Origin: an archaeon
Lineage (GTDB): Archaea; Thermoproteota; Nitrososphaeria; Nitrososphaerales; JACAEJ01
DNA length: 14,225 bases
Reading direction: 5' to 3'
NCBI GenBank assembly: GCA_024256265.1
Contig: JACGUK010000040.1
Location: 1-14,225, forward strand
Shown here: in pieces, positions 6,713-13,816 of the stretch
Layout of the letters: every line of letters starts with the position of its first letter
Numbering within the stretch: the stretch's first letter is position 1
Program-made: the position numbers and the translations under genes
The notes under the pieces: generated by a model
Databases searched by the model: none
What the model was told of the DNA's origin: nothing
The model's input: the letters and a program-made list of their open reading frames with translations, nothing else

Positions 6713-7588
6713 TTATCTTCCCCTCCCAAAAGCCATCCCCAAGTAAATCTTCCTTATGATCTCAAGCAAGCTCTGATTTTTAACATTCACCGTCAATCCC
6801 ATCGCTTCATACACCTTATTTGATCTATGATTCATAAATTTCCCCGTCGCTACCTCTTTATAAGTTAATAGTTTCTTACCCATGATTTGGCTTATCCTCA
6901 ATATCGCTAGATCTGCAACGAGCGTTAACATAGCCCTGAAGGGTATGATCTTAGATGCGCCCCACGATCTATTCTCCACCCAATCCACCCATACATTTTT
7001 CATCGAGACCTTCGATCTCTTAGCGTGCACGATAAGCTCTGTGTCAAATAGAAAGCCATCAGACCTAATTTCCGGAAAGGCCTTTCGAGCAAAATCCATC
7101 GTCAAAACCTTCAACCCACACTGATGGTCCATGATGCCCGTTCTAAATAGCAATCTAACAAGGGCGTTATACCCTATGCTTAAAACCTTCCTTGCCACAC
7201 TTGTTGTAGGTCTGCTCCTCCTTACTGCTATGACTAACTTAGCCCCTTCCACCTGCTCTAGTATCTTCCTCAAATCTCGATAAGACACAGGCACATCTGT
7301 ATCCATTAAAATCAACAGGTCTCCACTTGCCACCTTAGCAGCATTTTTTATCGTCCCACCCTTTCCTATCCTCTTATCATACCTAAGATACACAATCCTT
7401 GGATCCTCTTTGCTACAGCTCAAAGCCTCTTGTTTGGTCCTGTCATCGCTGTGATCATCACATATCAATATCTCATAACCCAAATCCATCTTATCAAGGA
7501 GAGCCTTCAGTTTCTGAACATTACTTCTCAGTATTCTATCCTCATTGTAAACAGGTAAGATTATCGAAAGCTTAGTCTTAATATCCAT
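6713..7588 (-). CDS. DPM1/ALG5-like polyprenyl-phosphate glycosyltransferase
   Basis: A soluble or peripheral GT2 enzyme of 291 residues resembling dolichyl-phosphate mannose or glucose synthases, which move a sugar from a nucleotide donor to a polyprenyl phosphate. Motifs: LSIILPVYNEDRIL (7-20), CDDHSDDRT (43-51), RIGKGGTIKNA (73-83), LMDTDVP (94-100) holding the DxD metal site, HQCGLKVLTMDFARKAFPEI (155-174), the DGFLFDTELIVHAKR region (177-191) with the catalytic acids, and a WVENRSWGASKI ending (203-214). No C-terminal membrane helices are seen, as in DPM1-type enzymes. The ATG lies inside the end of the small upstream gene (11-base overlap), so the two are coupled. The product would suit the GT-C glycosyltransferase encoded at 2658-4091, which needs such a carrier-linked sugar. 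Whether the sugar is mannose, glucose or another hexose is not visible. Confidence 0.88.
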   Translation of the reverse strand: MDIKTKLSIILPVYNEDRILRSNVQKLKALLDKMDLGYEILICDDHSDDRTKQEALSCSKEDPRIVYLRYDKRIGKGGTIKNAAKVASGDLLILMDTDVPVSYRDLRKILEQVEGAKLVIAVRRSRPTTSVARKVLSIGYNALVRLLFRTGIMDHQCGLKVLTMDFARKAFPEIRSDGFLFDTELIVHAKRSKVSMKNVWVDWVENRSWGASKIIPFRAMLTLVADLAILRISQIMGKKLLTYKEVATGKFMNHRSNKVYEAMGLTVNVKNQSLLEIIRKIYLGMAFGRGR

Positions 7589-7817
7589 TGTCTCTCTGCT
7601 CCCTTGAAATCGATTTCAGTGTCAAATGATTAAACTGTTCTCTTTCAACTTCGTTTTTGAAGACTTGGATAGATTTCTGTAAGGAGAAAAGTTTTGAGGT
7701 AAGAGCACTCTTCGCCTTCGAGACAGCGAGTGAGGAATCCTTTAGTCTCCTCGCAACCCAATTCATATCCTCTAAGATAGCTGGTACGGCCTTTAACCTG
7801 TCTAAGCCAATCCTCAT
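7578..7817 (-). CDS. Small helical, probably coiled-coil protein (79 aa)
   Basis: Not recognised. The 79 residues look almost entirely alpha-helical, with no Cys, one Pro and many Lys, Arg, Ser and Leu. A heptad-like run of hydrophobics spans about 28-60 (LAVSKAKSALTSKLFSLQKS is typical), suggesting a coiled coil. There is no signal peptide or membrane segment. It is the first gene of the minus-strand unit and overlaps the DPM-like gene by 11 bases, which favours a real, coupled gene and perhaps a partner of the glycosyltransferase. The ATG at 7817 has no ribosome binding site, and the promoter core lies about 30-40 bases upstream, so the mRNA leader is very short or absent. It may be lineage-specific. 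Confidence 0.6.
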   Translation of the reverse strand: MRIGLDRLKAVPAILEDMNWVARRLKDSSLAVSKAKSALTSKLFSLQKSIQVFKNEVEREQFNHLTLKSISREQRDNGY

Positions 7818-7844
7818 GTTACAAATTCTGTAGTTTTTAAAGAA

Positions 7845-7860
7845 TAATAAAGTTTTATTA
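7845..7860. promoter_or_regulatory. Palindromic AT core of the bidirectional promoter between the GT and rml operons
   Basis: TAATAAA-GT-TTTATTA is an inverted repeat with perfect 7-base arms, placed between two divergent operons. Read rightward, AAAG then TTTTATTA resembles an archaeal BRE/TATA pair, with a start expected near 7880-7884. Read leftward, AAAC then TTTATTAT does the same, with a start expected near 7825, close to the ATG of the small helical gene. One core could thus serve both directions. Confidence 0.45.
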
Positions 7861-7912
7861 CTATGGGTTAGACGTCTGTATGGTACTACAGTCTTGGGAG
7901 AGATAGTTGAAG

Positions 7913-8083
7913 ATGAAGGTGAGAAAGTGGATCGTGCGAGGGCCTGAATGGGATGAATTTCTCGAGCTGATGAAGGCTAAGACGAGGGGGGTCAAGATAA
8001 CGAGGAAATGGACTTGGGATAAAGTATTATTATCAAAAAAGGTCTTTGTAGAGGTAGGATATCATGAAGGCTTTGGTTCTTAG
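7913..8083 (+). CDS. Possible 56-aa leader protein overlapping rmlA
   Basis: An ATG-started ORF of 56 codons fills the space between the bidirectional promoter and rmlA and overlaps rmlA by 20 bases. The product is basic and Trp-rich (MKVRKWIVRGPEWDEFLELM, then a KITRKWTWDKVLLSKKVFVE segment). That composition is unlike random AT-rich sequence and could be a small folded domain. A purine-rich GGGAGAG lies about 10 bases upstream, a weak ribosome binding site. The rmlA start has its own GAGGT (8051-8055), which sits inside this ORF, so translation of the ORF would cross the rmlA initiation site. I do not recognise a family. It may be a real small gene, a leader peptide or chance. Confidence 0.4.
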   Translation: MKVRKWIVRGPEWDEFLELMKAKTRGVKITRKWTWDKVLLSKKVFVEVGYHEGFGS

Positions 8084-9122
8084 TGGCGGTAAGGGTACTA
8101 GGCTTAGACCTTTGACCTTTACTCTGGCTAAGCAGCTTATCCCTGTTGCAAATAAACCCATTCTAGGCTATGTCCTTGACCAAGTTGCTGAGACGGGCAT
8201 AAAGGATGTTGGCTTGATAATCGCTCCAGATACTGGCCACTATGTTAGAGAATACGTTGAGGACGGCTTAGAATGGGGTTTCAAGGTTACCTACATCCCA
8301 CAAGAGCCCTTGGGCCTAGCTCATGCCGTTAAAGCCGCTGGAAGCTTTCTAGGAGAAGACGACTTCGTCATGTGCCTAGGAGATAACCTACAGGGTGGGA
8401 GAATAGTCAATTTAGTAAAGAAGTTCGAGCAAGAAAGACTAGACGCCCTCATCCTCCTAAAAGAAGTTGAAGATCCAACAAGGTTTGGAGTAGCAGTCCT
8501 AGACGAGAAAGGCAATGTTGTGAAGCTTATAGAAAAGCCTAAAGAGCCGCCCAGCAATCTAGCAATGGTTGGAACATATTTATTCTCAAATAAGATTCAT
8601 CTAGCAGTAGAGAGGATTAAGCCCTCTGGGAGAGGGGAATTGGAAATCACTGATGCAATTCAAGAAATGATAAATATGAGCTTCAAAGTTAAGGCTGAAG
8701 TACTCAATACATGGTGGTTAGATACAGGTAAGAAGGACGATATACTATCAGCGAACGTAAAGATTCTAGACGAATATATCGAGAGAGATATCAAAGGGAG
8801 CGTTAATAACAGCACTGTTGAAGGAAGGGTTAGAGTAAATGAGGGAGCAAGCATAATAAACAGCACAGTTAGAGGACCATGTGTTATAGGAAAAAACACA
8901 CTGATAGAGAACTCTTTCATAGGACCATATACAAGTCTTGGAGACTGCTCGCAAGTCATCAACTCTAACGTTGAGTACTGCGTTATCTTGGAGAACGCCC
9001 TAATCAAAGATGTGGACAGGCTCGAAGAAAGCCTTGTAGGTAGAAGCGCTAAGGTAATGAAAAACAACAGGAAGAGAGCGATTAAACTACATATAGGAGA
9101 CTACTCTGAGGTGGAAGTCTAA
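8064..9122 (+). CDS. rfbA: Glucose-1-phosphate thymidylyltransferase, long form (RmlA)
   Basis: Catalyses dTTP + glucose-1-phosphate to dTDP-glucose + pyrophosphate, the first step of dTDP-L-rhamnose synthesis, in the cytoplasm. The nucleotidyltransferase domain shows LSGGKGTRLRPLT (6-18), the AKQLIPVANKP segment (22-32), CLGDNLQGG (104-112) and EKPKEPPS. The C-terminal 100 residues form a left-handed beta-helix of hexapeptide-like repeats (NSTVEG, NSTVRG, IGKNTL, NSNVEY). At 352 residues it belongs to the long RmlA class common in archaea and actinomycetes rather than the shorter enterobacterial form. The ATG has a good site, GAGGT at 8051-8055, 8 bases away. It is the first pathway gene of an rmlA-rmlC-rmlB-rmlD operon. 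Long-form enzymes can accept other nucleotides or sugars, but the neighbours make dTDP-glucose by far the likeliest product. Confidence 0.94.
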   Translation: MKALVLSGGKGTRLRPLTFTLAKQLIPVANKPILGYVLDQVAETGIKDVGLIIAPDTGHYVREYVEDGLEWGFKVTYIPQEPLGLAHAVKAAGSFLGEDDFVMCLGDNLQGGRIVNLVKKFEQERLDALILLKEVEDPTRFGVAVLDEKGNVVKLIEKPKEPPSNLAMVGTYLFSNKIHLAVERIKPSGRGELEITDAIQEMINMSFKVKAEVLNTWWLDTGKKDDILSANVKILDEYIERDIKGSVNNSTVEGRVRVNEGASIINSTVRGPCVIGKNTLIENSFIGPYTSLGDCSQVINSNVEYCVILENALIKDVDRLEESLVGRSAKVMKNNRKRAIKLHIGDYSEVEV

Positions 9123-9139
9123 AATTGGAGATATTGGGA

Positions 9140-9146
9140 GAGGTGA
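9140..9146 (+). promoter_or_regulatory. Strong ribosome binding site pointing to a CTG start for rmlC
   Basis: GAGGTGA is the longest anti-SD match near this gene. It lies 6 bases before CTG at 9153. No ATG, GTG or TTG in the rmlC frame lies between the in-frame TGA (9144-9146) and GTG 9333, which is far inside the conserved domain. Confidence 0.7.
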
Positions 9147-9152
9147 AAAGCA

Positions 9153-9656
9153 CTGTTAGCTGGTATAGTAGTTAAGACCTTAAAGCGCTTCGCAGATGAA
9201 AGAGGTTTCTTTACAGAGATATTTAGAAACGATTGGAATGACCTACTTGGAGACGATAATATAATTCAAGCAAACTTCTCGATAACGTATCCTGGTATAG
9301 TAAGGGCGTGGCATAAGCATGAAAAAGGACAAGTGGACTACTTTGTTGTAATCAAAGGGGCAATAAAGATATGTGTATATGACGATTCAACTCAGGAGCT
9401 AGATGAGATAATATCAACGGGCGAAAACATACAGGTCATCAGAGTTCCTGGGCATTACTGGCATGGTTTCAAAGTTGTGAACAGCGAGCCAGCTTTCCTT
9501 GTTTACTTTGTGAATAAGCTTTATGATTATACGAATCCAGATGAAGTTAGGAGGATTTGGAATGACCAAGCCATAATCCCCAAGAAAATAAATGGTAGAG
9601 AAGACGACCCTAGGTGTAATAAGCCTTGGGACTGGTTATATCCGCCTCATAAGTGA
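9153..9656 (+). CDS. rfbC: dTDP-4-dehydrorhamnose 3,5-epimerase family protein (RmlC), probable CTG start
   Basis: A cupin-fold epimerase converting dTDP-4-keto-6-deoxyglucose to dTDP-4-keto-L-rhamnose, the third pathway step. From the CTG at 9153 the protein has 167 residues. Conserved parts include VVKTLKRFADERGFFTEIFR (6-25), QANFSITYPGIVRAWHKH (39-56) with H54 as the probable catalytic base, the VIKGAIKICVYDD strand (66-78) and PGHYWHGF (99-106). An ordinary GTG exists only at 9333, which would remove the first 60 residues including the DERGFF and R-x-W-H motifs and cannot be right. CTG is chosen because a strong SD sits 6 bases before it and the sequence matches the family from the first residues on. 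ATA at 9165 is the only other nearby candidate. The gene starts 30 bases after rmlA, and its TGA meets the start region of rmlB. A sequencing error that destroyed a normal start is possible. Confidence 0.9.
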   Translation: MLAGIVVKTLKRFADERGFFTEIFRNDWNDLLGDDNIIQANFSITYPGIVRAWHKHEKGQVDYFVVIKGAIKICVYDDSTQELDEIISTGENIQVIRVPGHYWHGFKVVNSEPAFLVYFVNKLYDYTNPDEVRRIWNDQAIIPKKINGREDDPRCNKPWDWLYPPHK

Positions 9657-9661
9657 TGGAT

Positions 9662-10660
9662 ATGAAGATTCTAATTACTGGTGGTCTTGGTTTCATAGGT
9701 TCCAACTTAATTAGATACATGTTAACTAAGCATAAAGAAATTCGTATTGTCAACTTGGATAAGATTTCTTATGGGGCTAACCCAAGCAATTTAAAGGATG
9801 TAGAGGCGGACGAACGGTATACCTTCATTAAGGAAGACATAACGAACCTAGATCTGATGAGAACAGTGATAAAAAAGGTTGACGCAGTAGTAAATCTTGC
9901 CGCAGAGAGCCATGTAGATAGGAGCATAGCGGATCCATGGCCTTTCTTTAGGAGTAATACGGAAGGTGCGCTTGTTTTGCTTGAAGCTGTTAGGTCATCT
10001 GGAAGAAAGAATAGAATAATACATGTATCCACAGATGAAACTTATGGCGACATAATTAATGACTCGTTCAAAGAGGAAGACAGGCTTAAGCCATCTTCCC
10101 CCTACTCAGCTTCAAAGGCGGCAGCGGACCTATTCTGTTTAGCTTATCATAGAACTTATGGATTAGACGTAATAGTTACTAGGTGCACCAACAACTTTGG
10201 GCCGTATCAGTTTCCCGAGAAATTCATCCCAAAGGCAATAATAAGGGCAAACATGAATATGAAGGTTCCAATCTACGGAAGTGGAGAAAATGTCAGAGAC
10301 TGGATCTACGTATTAGACCATTGTGAGGCCTTAGATTTAGTATTACAAGACGGCGAGGCGGGCAAAATCTATAACATTTCAAGTAAAAATGAATTGAGCA
10401 ACTTAGAAGTCGTTCAGCAGATATTAAAAATCATGGGGAAGCCCCAAGAGTTGATAGAGTTTGTCAAGGACAGACCGGGGCATGACTTAAGATATAGCCT
10501 TGACTCCTCTAAAATGATGAAGTTCGGCTGGAAACCTAGGCACAACTTTAAAGAGTCTTTATCGGAAAACGTCAATTGGTATTTGGAGAACGAGCAGTGG
10601 TGGAGACCCATAGCAACGGAGCAAGTTCTCCACCCAACCCCATGGAAGCTCAAGTGGTAG
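9662..10660 (+). CDS. rfbB: dTDP-glucose 4,6-dehydratase (RmlB)
   Basis: An extended short-chain dehydrogenase that converts dTDP-glucose to dTDP-4-keto-6-deoxyglucose using bound NAD+, the second pathway step. Numbered from ATG 9662 (332 residues): the Rossmann TGGLGFIGSN motif (6-15), NLAAESHVDRSI (78-89), the diagnostic STDETYGD (123-130) with catalytic T124, D125 and E126, YSASK (148-152) with Tyr148 and Lys152, and NNFGPYQFPEKFIPKAI (177-193). GENVRDWIYV (208-217) is also typical of RmlB. Three starts are possible: GTG 9653, ATG 9656 (TGATG overlap with rmlC) and ATG 9662. I chose 9662 because the family begins MKILITGG and GTGAT (9653-9657) makes a fair ribosome binding site before it. 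All three give essentially the same enzyme. It lies between rmlC and rmlD with almost no spacing. Confidence 0.95.
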   Translation: MKILITGGLGFIGSNLIRYMLTKHKEIRIVNLDKISYGANPSNLKDVEADERYTFIKEDITNLDLMRTVIKKVDAVVNLAAESHVDRSIADPWPFFRSNTEGALVLLEAVRSSGRKNRIIHVSTDETYGDIINDSFKEEDRLKPSSPYSASKAAADLFCLAYHRTYGLDVIVTRCTNNFGPYQFPEKFIPKAIIRANMNMKVPIYGSGENVRDWIYVLDHCEALDLVLQDGEAGKIYNISSKNELSNLEVVQQILKIMGKPQELIEFVKDRPGHDLRYSLDSSKMMKFGWKPRHNFKESLSENVNWYLENEQWWRPIATEQVLHPTPWKLKW

Positions 10661-10662
10661 CG

Positions 10663-11577
10663 TTGAGAATTCTGGTAACGGGTGCTAGCGGGCTTTTAGG
10701 ACATAAAGTGGCTCAGCTAGCTTTGGGAAAAGGCCATGAAATTTGCACCATATATAAAGAACATGAAATAAACTTGGGTTTTCCTATCAGACTTGACTTA
10801 ACCGATCGAGAAAAGGTACTACAGATAATTCCTCAGTATAAACTAGACGCAATCATTCATACGGCAGCTTACACTAATGTTGACGACTGCGAAGTTAACC
10901 GAGACTTAGCTTGGAAAGTAAACGTAGAAGCAGTCAAGTATATAGCAATAGCCTCCGCTAGCATAAACTCTCACTTAACCTATGTGTCCACGGATTATGT
11001 CTTTGATGGCGAAAAAGGATTTTATGTGGAAGATGATGACCCAAACCCAATAAACTACTACGGATACACAAAGCTTAAGGGAGAGGAATTTGTTCGACAA
11101 CATGCTAAAGAGTGGTGCATTGCTAGGCCTAGCGTTGTCTACGGCTGGGGGCAAGCTCATAAACAAAACTTCGCCACATGGCTTTTAAGCAATCTAAACC
11201 AGAAGAAAGAGGTAAGAGTCCTAACAGACCAATATGTCTCACCCACATTAAACACGAATCTAGCTGAAATGCTCATAGAAATTGCTGAAAGAAAGATCAC
11301 CGGAATCCTGCACACAGCTGGAGGCACAAGGATTAACAGATATGAATTTGCATTAAGGCTAGCTGAAATTTTCAACCTAAACAAAGATTTAATCAAACCA
11401 GCTAAAATGGATGAAATGCTATGGAAGGCCCAAAGACCCCGAGACTCATCACTGAACGTAAGTAAAGCTCTAGCTCTATTAAATCAAAAACCCCAAGAAC
11501 TTAGTCAAGCTCTACAATCCTTTAACTGTGAGTTCAAGAGCGTTGGGTCATATAAAATTCTAGTAAACAGAACATAA
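10663..11577 (+). CDS. rfbD: dTDP-4-dehydrorhamnose reductase (RmlD)
   Basis: The last step of the pathway, NAD(P)H-dependent reduction of dTDP-4-keto-L-rhamnose to dTDP-L-rhamnose. Numbered from TTG 10663 (304 residues): Rossmann TGASGLLGHK (6-15), HTAAYTNVDDCE (66-77), STDYVFDGEKG (109-119), DPNPINYYGYTKLKGEE (126-142) with catalytic Tyr133 and Lys137, and ARPSVVYGWG (154-163). C-terminal features include TDQYVSPTLNTNLAEM and RPRDSSLNVSKA, typical of RmlD. TTG is preferred because MRILVTG is where the family begins and it follows the rmlB stop by two bases. ATG 10642 or GTG 10654, inside the rmlB end, are alternatives. This is the intact counterpart of the broken paralogue at 4397-5265, although sequence details place the two in different subgroups. 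It is the last gene of the operon and is convergent with the ABC permease gene. Confidence 0.92.
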   Translation: MRILVTGASGLLGHKVAQLALGKGHEICTIYKEHEINLGFPIRLDLTDREKVLQIIPQYKLDAIIHTAAYTNVDDCEVNRDLAWKVNVEAVKYIAIASASINSHLTYVSTDYVFDGEKGFYVEDDDPNPINYYGYTKLKGEEFVRQHAKEWCIARPSVVYGWGQAHKQNFATWLLSNLNQKKEVRVLTDQYVSPTLNTNLAEMLIEIAERKITGILHTAGGTRINRYEFALRLAEIFNLNKDLIKPAKMDEMLWKAQRPRDSSLNVSKALALLNQKPQELSQALQSFNCEFKSVGSYKILVNRT

Positions 11578-11807
11578 TAATAAGGTAATGGGGTTGTAAT
11601 AGCAAAGATCTTTAAAAATGAATCGTTTCTTCTCGTCGTCTGGATTCGTCTTTTGAATTTCATTACCATGCTTCTATTGTAAATTATCCCACCGACCCTA
11701 CTTTACTTAGCTTATCAGTTTAAAAATTAGCATTAAACGGGGTATTCATTAAATATACTAAAGGTAGGTACACTCTACCTAATCCGCTCTGTGATATGGC
11801 GATAATT
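11578..11807. other. Convergent intergenic region
   Basis: About 230 bases between the 3' ends of rmlD and the ABC permease gene. It is AT-rich with short T-runs (for example around 11620-11660) that could end rmlD transcription in the archaeal manner. A small hairpin lies at 11762-11780. I see no gene or structured RNA in either direction. Confidence 0.5.
11762..11780 (-). terminator. Possible terminator hairpin after the ABC operon
   Basis: AGGTAG and CTACCT form a perfect 6-bp stem around a 7-base loop, about 30 bases past the permease stop. On the minus strand it is followed by TTTAGTATATTTAATG, a broken T-rich stretch. It could be the end of the ABC transcript, but short hairpins arise easily by chance and archaeal termination mainly needs T-runs. 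Confidence 0.3.
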
Positions 11808-12689
11808 TTAACCCTCTCTTAGACTGCTGCCAGCAACAAAGATGCCTATAAATGTAAAAATAGCCGCGAAGAGCGCTAATACCTCTAAATTGAAGAATAA
11901 AGCTGCATGATCGACCGCTGAGCCCATTAGGAAGGCTTGGCGAATGGCGTCTACAGCGTAGCTAAGTGGATTGAGGGATGCCACGGTCTGAAGCCATGCT
12001 GGCATGAGCTTTATGGGGTAGAGCGCGCTGCTTGCGAAGGTCATCGGTAGGTTCAGCAAGTTAAGGACGGCCATCTGAGACTCCCAGCTCCTTACTTTGA
12101 TCGTTAGCGATATGAAGAGAGAAGACAAGCCGAGGGCTAGCAAGAAGAGGGCAACAAAGGCTAGCAGAACCTCGATGATGCCAGCGGGGTTTGCCTTGAA
12201 CCCAAAGGTGAAGGCAATAAGTAGTACCAGCATAGCTTGGGCTAATGCTCTAACGACACTTGAGAGGACCTTCGAAAGAACTATGGAACCACGCTTTATG
12301 GGGGCTACAAGTAGCTTGCTGAGGAAACCAAGCCTCCTGTCCCACGCTGTAGACCATCCACTGAACATGGAAGTAAAGAGTACGACAACTGACAGCATGC
12401 CCACTGCCATATATGAAAAGTAGTCTATGTTTGCTGTTCCAAAGAAATCTGTCATGATTCTGTTGAAGATATTGGATAGCTGTGAGGCGATGTTTGGAGG
12501 CAGTTGGCTAACTATGTCATCAGGTATTCTCACGAATCCTGTGAGGTTGAAAGCTTGACCAAATAGACCCATCCACATGACTGGTTGAATTATCATCATA
12601 AACACTAGGAAAGGCGAGCGGTACCACTTCCTCAGCTCCCGCTTGCTAAGCGCCGTTATCTCGCTGGCTACCCTACTCACCCTGCTCAT
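11808..12689 (-). CDS. ABC-2 type permease, DrrB-like
   Basis: The membrane half of an ABC exporter, 293 residues. It has a cytoplasmic N-terminus (ITALSKRELRKWYRSP, 11-26, the usual interface helix), a first helix at about 27-47, an outer loop of about 45 residues, then five hydrophobic segments (about 92-110, 143-164, 171-196, 207-226, 265-287). The segment NPLSYAVDAIRQAFL (240-254) before the last helix is the ABC-2 family signature also seen in DrrB and NodJ. Proteins of this group export drugs, antibiotics, lipids or polysaccharides. The PadR-regulated context favours efflux of a toxic compound rather than the glycan made nearby. The ATG overlaps the ATPase stop as ATGA, so the two subunits are translationally coupled. 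Codon use is richer in G and C than in the glycan genes. Confidence 0.9.
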   Translation of the reverse strand: MSRVSRVASEITALSKRELRKWYRSPFLVFMMIIQPVMWMGLFGQAFNLTGFVRIPDDIVSQLPPNIASQLSNIFNRIMTDFFGTANIDYFSYMAVGMLSVVVLFTSMFSGWSTAWDRRLGFLSKLLVAPIKRGSIVLSKVLSSVVRALAQAMLVLLIAFTFGFKANPAGIIEVLLAFVALFLLALGLSSLFISLTIKVRSWESQMAVLNLLNLPMTFASSALYPIKLMPAWLQTVASLNPLSYAVDAIRQAFLMGSAVDHAALFFNLEVLALFAAIFTFIGIFVAGSSLREG

Positions 12690-13723
12690 GTCCTCATCCT
12701 CCTCAGCGTCATCCTCTGCCTAAACGTGTCCTCCCATCTTTCGTGCTCCTCACGTAGAGAGCTGCCAGTATATTCTAGATAGACCTGATCCAGCGATGGC
12801 CTTTGTAGCACCACCCTTGTCACCCTTAGTCCCCAACTCATTACATGCTCGAGAATTCTGGGCAGAGCTTCCTCACCATGCTCCACCGTGAGCTTGAAAG
12901 AGTCGCTTCCCCCACGAACCTTTTTGACCAATGGCACAGATTGGAGCTGGCTGATGATTTTTGGCGGTGGCTGCTGTATGATGATTTCAACGATGTCTCC
13001 GCCCAGACTGTCTTTAAGGTATGAAGGCGTATCTATGACCTTTACCTGACCATGGTCAATAATGGCTACACGATCACATAAAGAGTCTGCCTCCTCCATG
13101 TAGTGGGTCGTGAGGAAAATAGTCATGTTGTACCCCTTCCTAAGCATCCTGATGTAATCCCAGATAGCCGCCCTTGTTTGAACGTCAAGGCCTAGCGTCG
13201 GCTCATCTAAGAAAAGTATTCGAGGCTGATGAATAAGACCGCCTGCAATCTCCAGCCTCTTCTTCATACCGCCTGAATAGGTCTCAACCTTTCGCCCAGC
13301 CGCATCGCGTAGGCCTACGAGCTCCAATACTTCTTCAATTCTATTTCTAGCTTCTAAGGTGGGAATGTGGTAGAGTGCAGCCTGTAGCACCAAGTTTTCC
13401 TTGCCGGTCAAGTCATCATCAACCGTGATTTCTTGAGGTACCAAGCCTATGACGCCACGAACTTTCTCGGCTTCGGTCACAACGTCAAAGCCTCCCACTT
13501 TGGCGCTGCCAGATGTCGGCTTCAGCAATGTGGTCAAGATGTTTATTGTGGTAGTCTTTCCTGCACCGTTTGGCCCAAGAAAGCCGAACAGCTCCCCTTC
13601 GTAAACGTTAAAGCCTATATGATCAATAGCGGTTAAGTTACCATATTTCTTGGTTAGACCACGGATTTCAATTGAAGCTGGTCGTCGGTTCAGGTTACTT
13701 TCTTTAATATTGTTAGTCGTCAC
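12686..13723 (-). CDS. ABC transporter ATPase, DrrA-like
   Basis: The ATP-hydrolysing subunit of the exporter, 345 residues. Walker A GPNGAGKTT (50-58), Q-loop PQE with Q97, signature YSGGMKKRLE (149-158), Walker B RILFLDEP (168-175) followed by the D-loop GLD, and H-loop TTHYMEEAD with H207. After the core (about 18-235) comes a C-terminal extension of about 110 residues (VEIIIQQPPPK, then LQRPSLDQVYLEYTG at 306-320), which in DrrA-type proteins helps assembly with the permease. The start is GTG at 13723, with AGGGAT a few bases upstream and the operator-bearing promoter before it. It overlaps the permease gene by four bases. The partner permease and the PadR gene make this a typical regulated efflux module. 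The substrate is unknown. Confidence 0.94.
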   Translation of the reverse strand: MTTNNIKESNLNRRPASIEIRGLTKKYGNLTAIDHIGFNVYEGELFGFLGPNGAGKTTTINILTTLLKPTSGSAKVGGFDVVTEAEKVRGVIGLVPQEITVDDDLTGKENLVLQAALYHIPTLEARNRIEEVLELVGLRDAAGRKVETYSGGMKKRLEIAGGLIHQPRILFLDEPTLGLDVQTRAAIWDYIRMLRKGYNMTIFLTTHYMEEADSLCDRVAIIDHGQVKVIDTPSYLKDSLGGDIVEIIIQQPPPKIISQLQSVPLVKKVRGGSDSFKLTVEHGEEALPRILEHVMSWGLRVTRVVLQRPSLDQVYLEYTGSSLREEHERWEDTFRQRMTLRRMRT

Positions 13724-13737
13724 TCTATCCCTTTCTA

Positions 13738-13795
13738 TATCGGTTCGATACTATCGGTACGATATATCAAAGTATATAAATATATCGAGCCGATA
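13738..13795. promoter_or_regulatory. Three palindromic operators (TATCG-N3-CGATA) in the shared ABC/padR promoter
   Basis: Three 13-bp sites share the perfect palindromic half-sites TATCG and CGATA: 13738-13750 (centre GTT), 13752-13764 (centre GTA) and 13783-13795 (centre AGC). Their centres are 14 and 31 bp apart. The first two would cover the expected start and leader of the ABC operon, and the third lies between the TATA box and the expected start of padR. The PadR product encoded alongside is the natural ligand, giving repression of both the exporter and itself. The motif and positions are directly visible. The binding protein is inferred. Confidence 0.8.
13768..13780 (+). promoter_or_regulatory. 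BRE/TATA element of the padR promoter
   Basis: CAAAG followed by TATATAAA is a good archaeal BRE plus TATA box. A start about 25 bases downstream, near 13800, leaves a leader of roughly 15 bases containing GGGAG (13806-13810) before GTG 13817. The same AT stretch read on the minus strand (TATATTTATATAC) could be the TATA box of the ABC operon, with a start near 13752. Confidence 0.65.
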
Positions 13796-13816
13796 TAGTT
13801 CTCAAGGGAGATCATT

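Noticed and set aside
8660..9067. Long minus-strand open frame inside rmlA
   Set aside because: It is a shadow of the well-supported rmlA coding frame and has no recognisable protein motif.
9333..9656. GTG 9333 as the rmlC start (107-residue protein)
   Set aside because: Conserved RmlC sequence continues in frame about 60 residues further upstream, including the catalytic His region, and a strong ribosome binding site lies at 9140-9146.
12097..12423. Plus-strand open frame antisense to the ABC permease gene
   Set aside because: The permease frame has full family features and this frame shows none.
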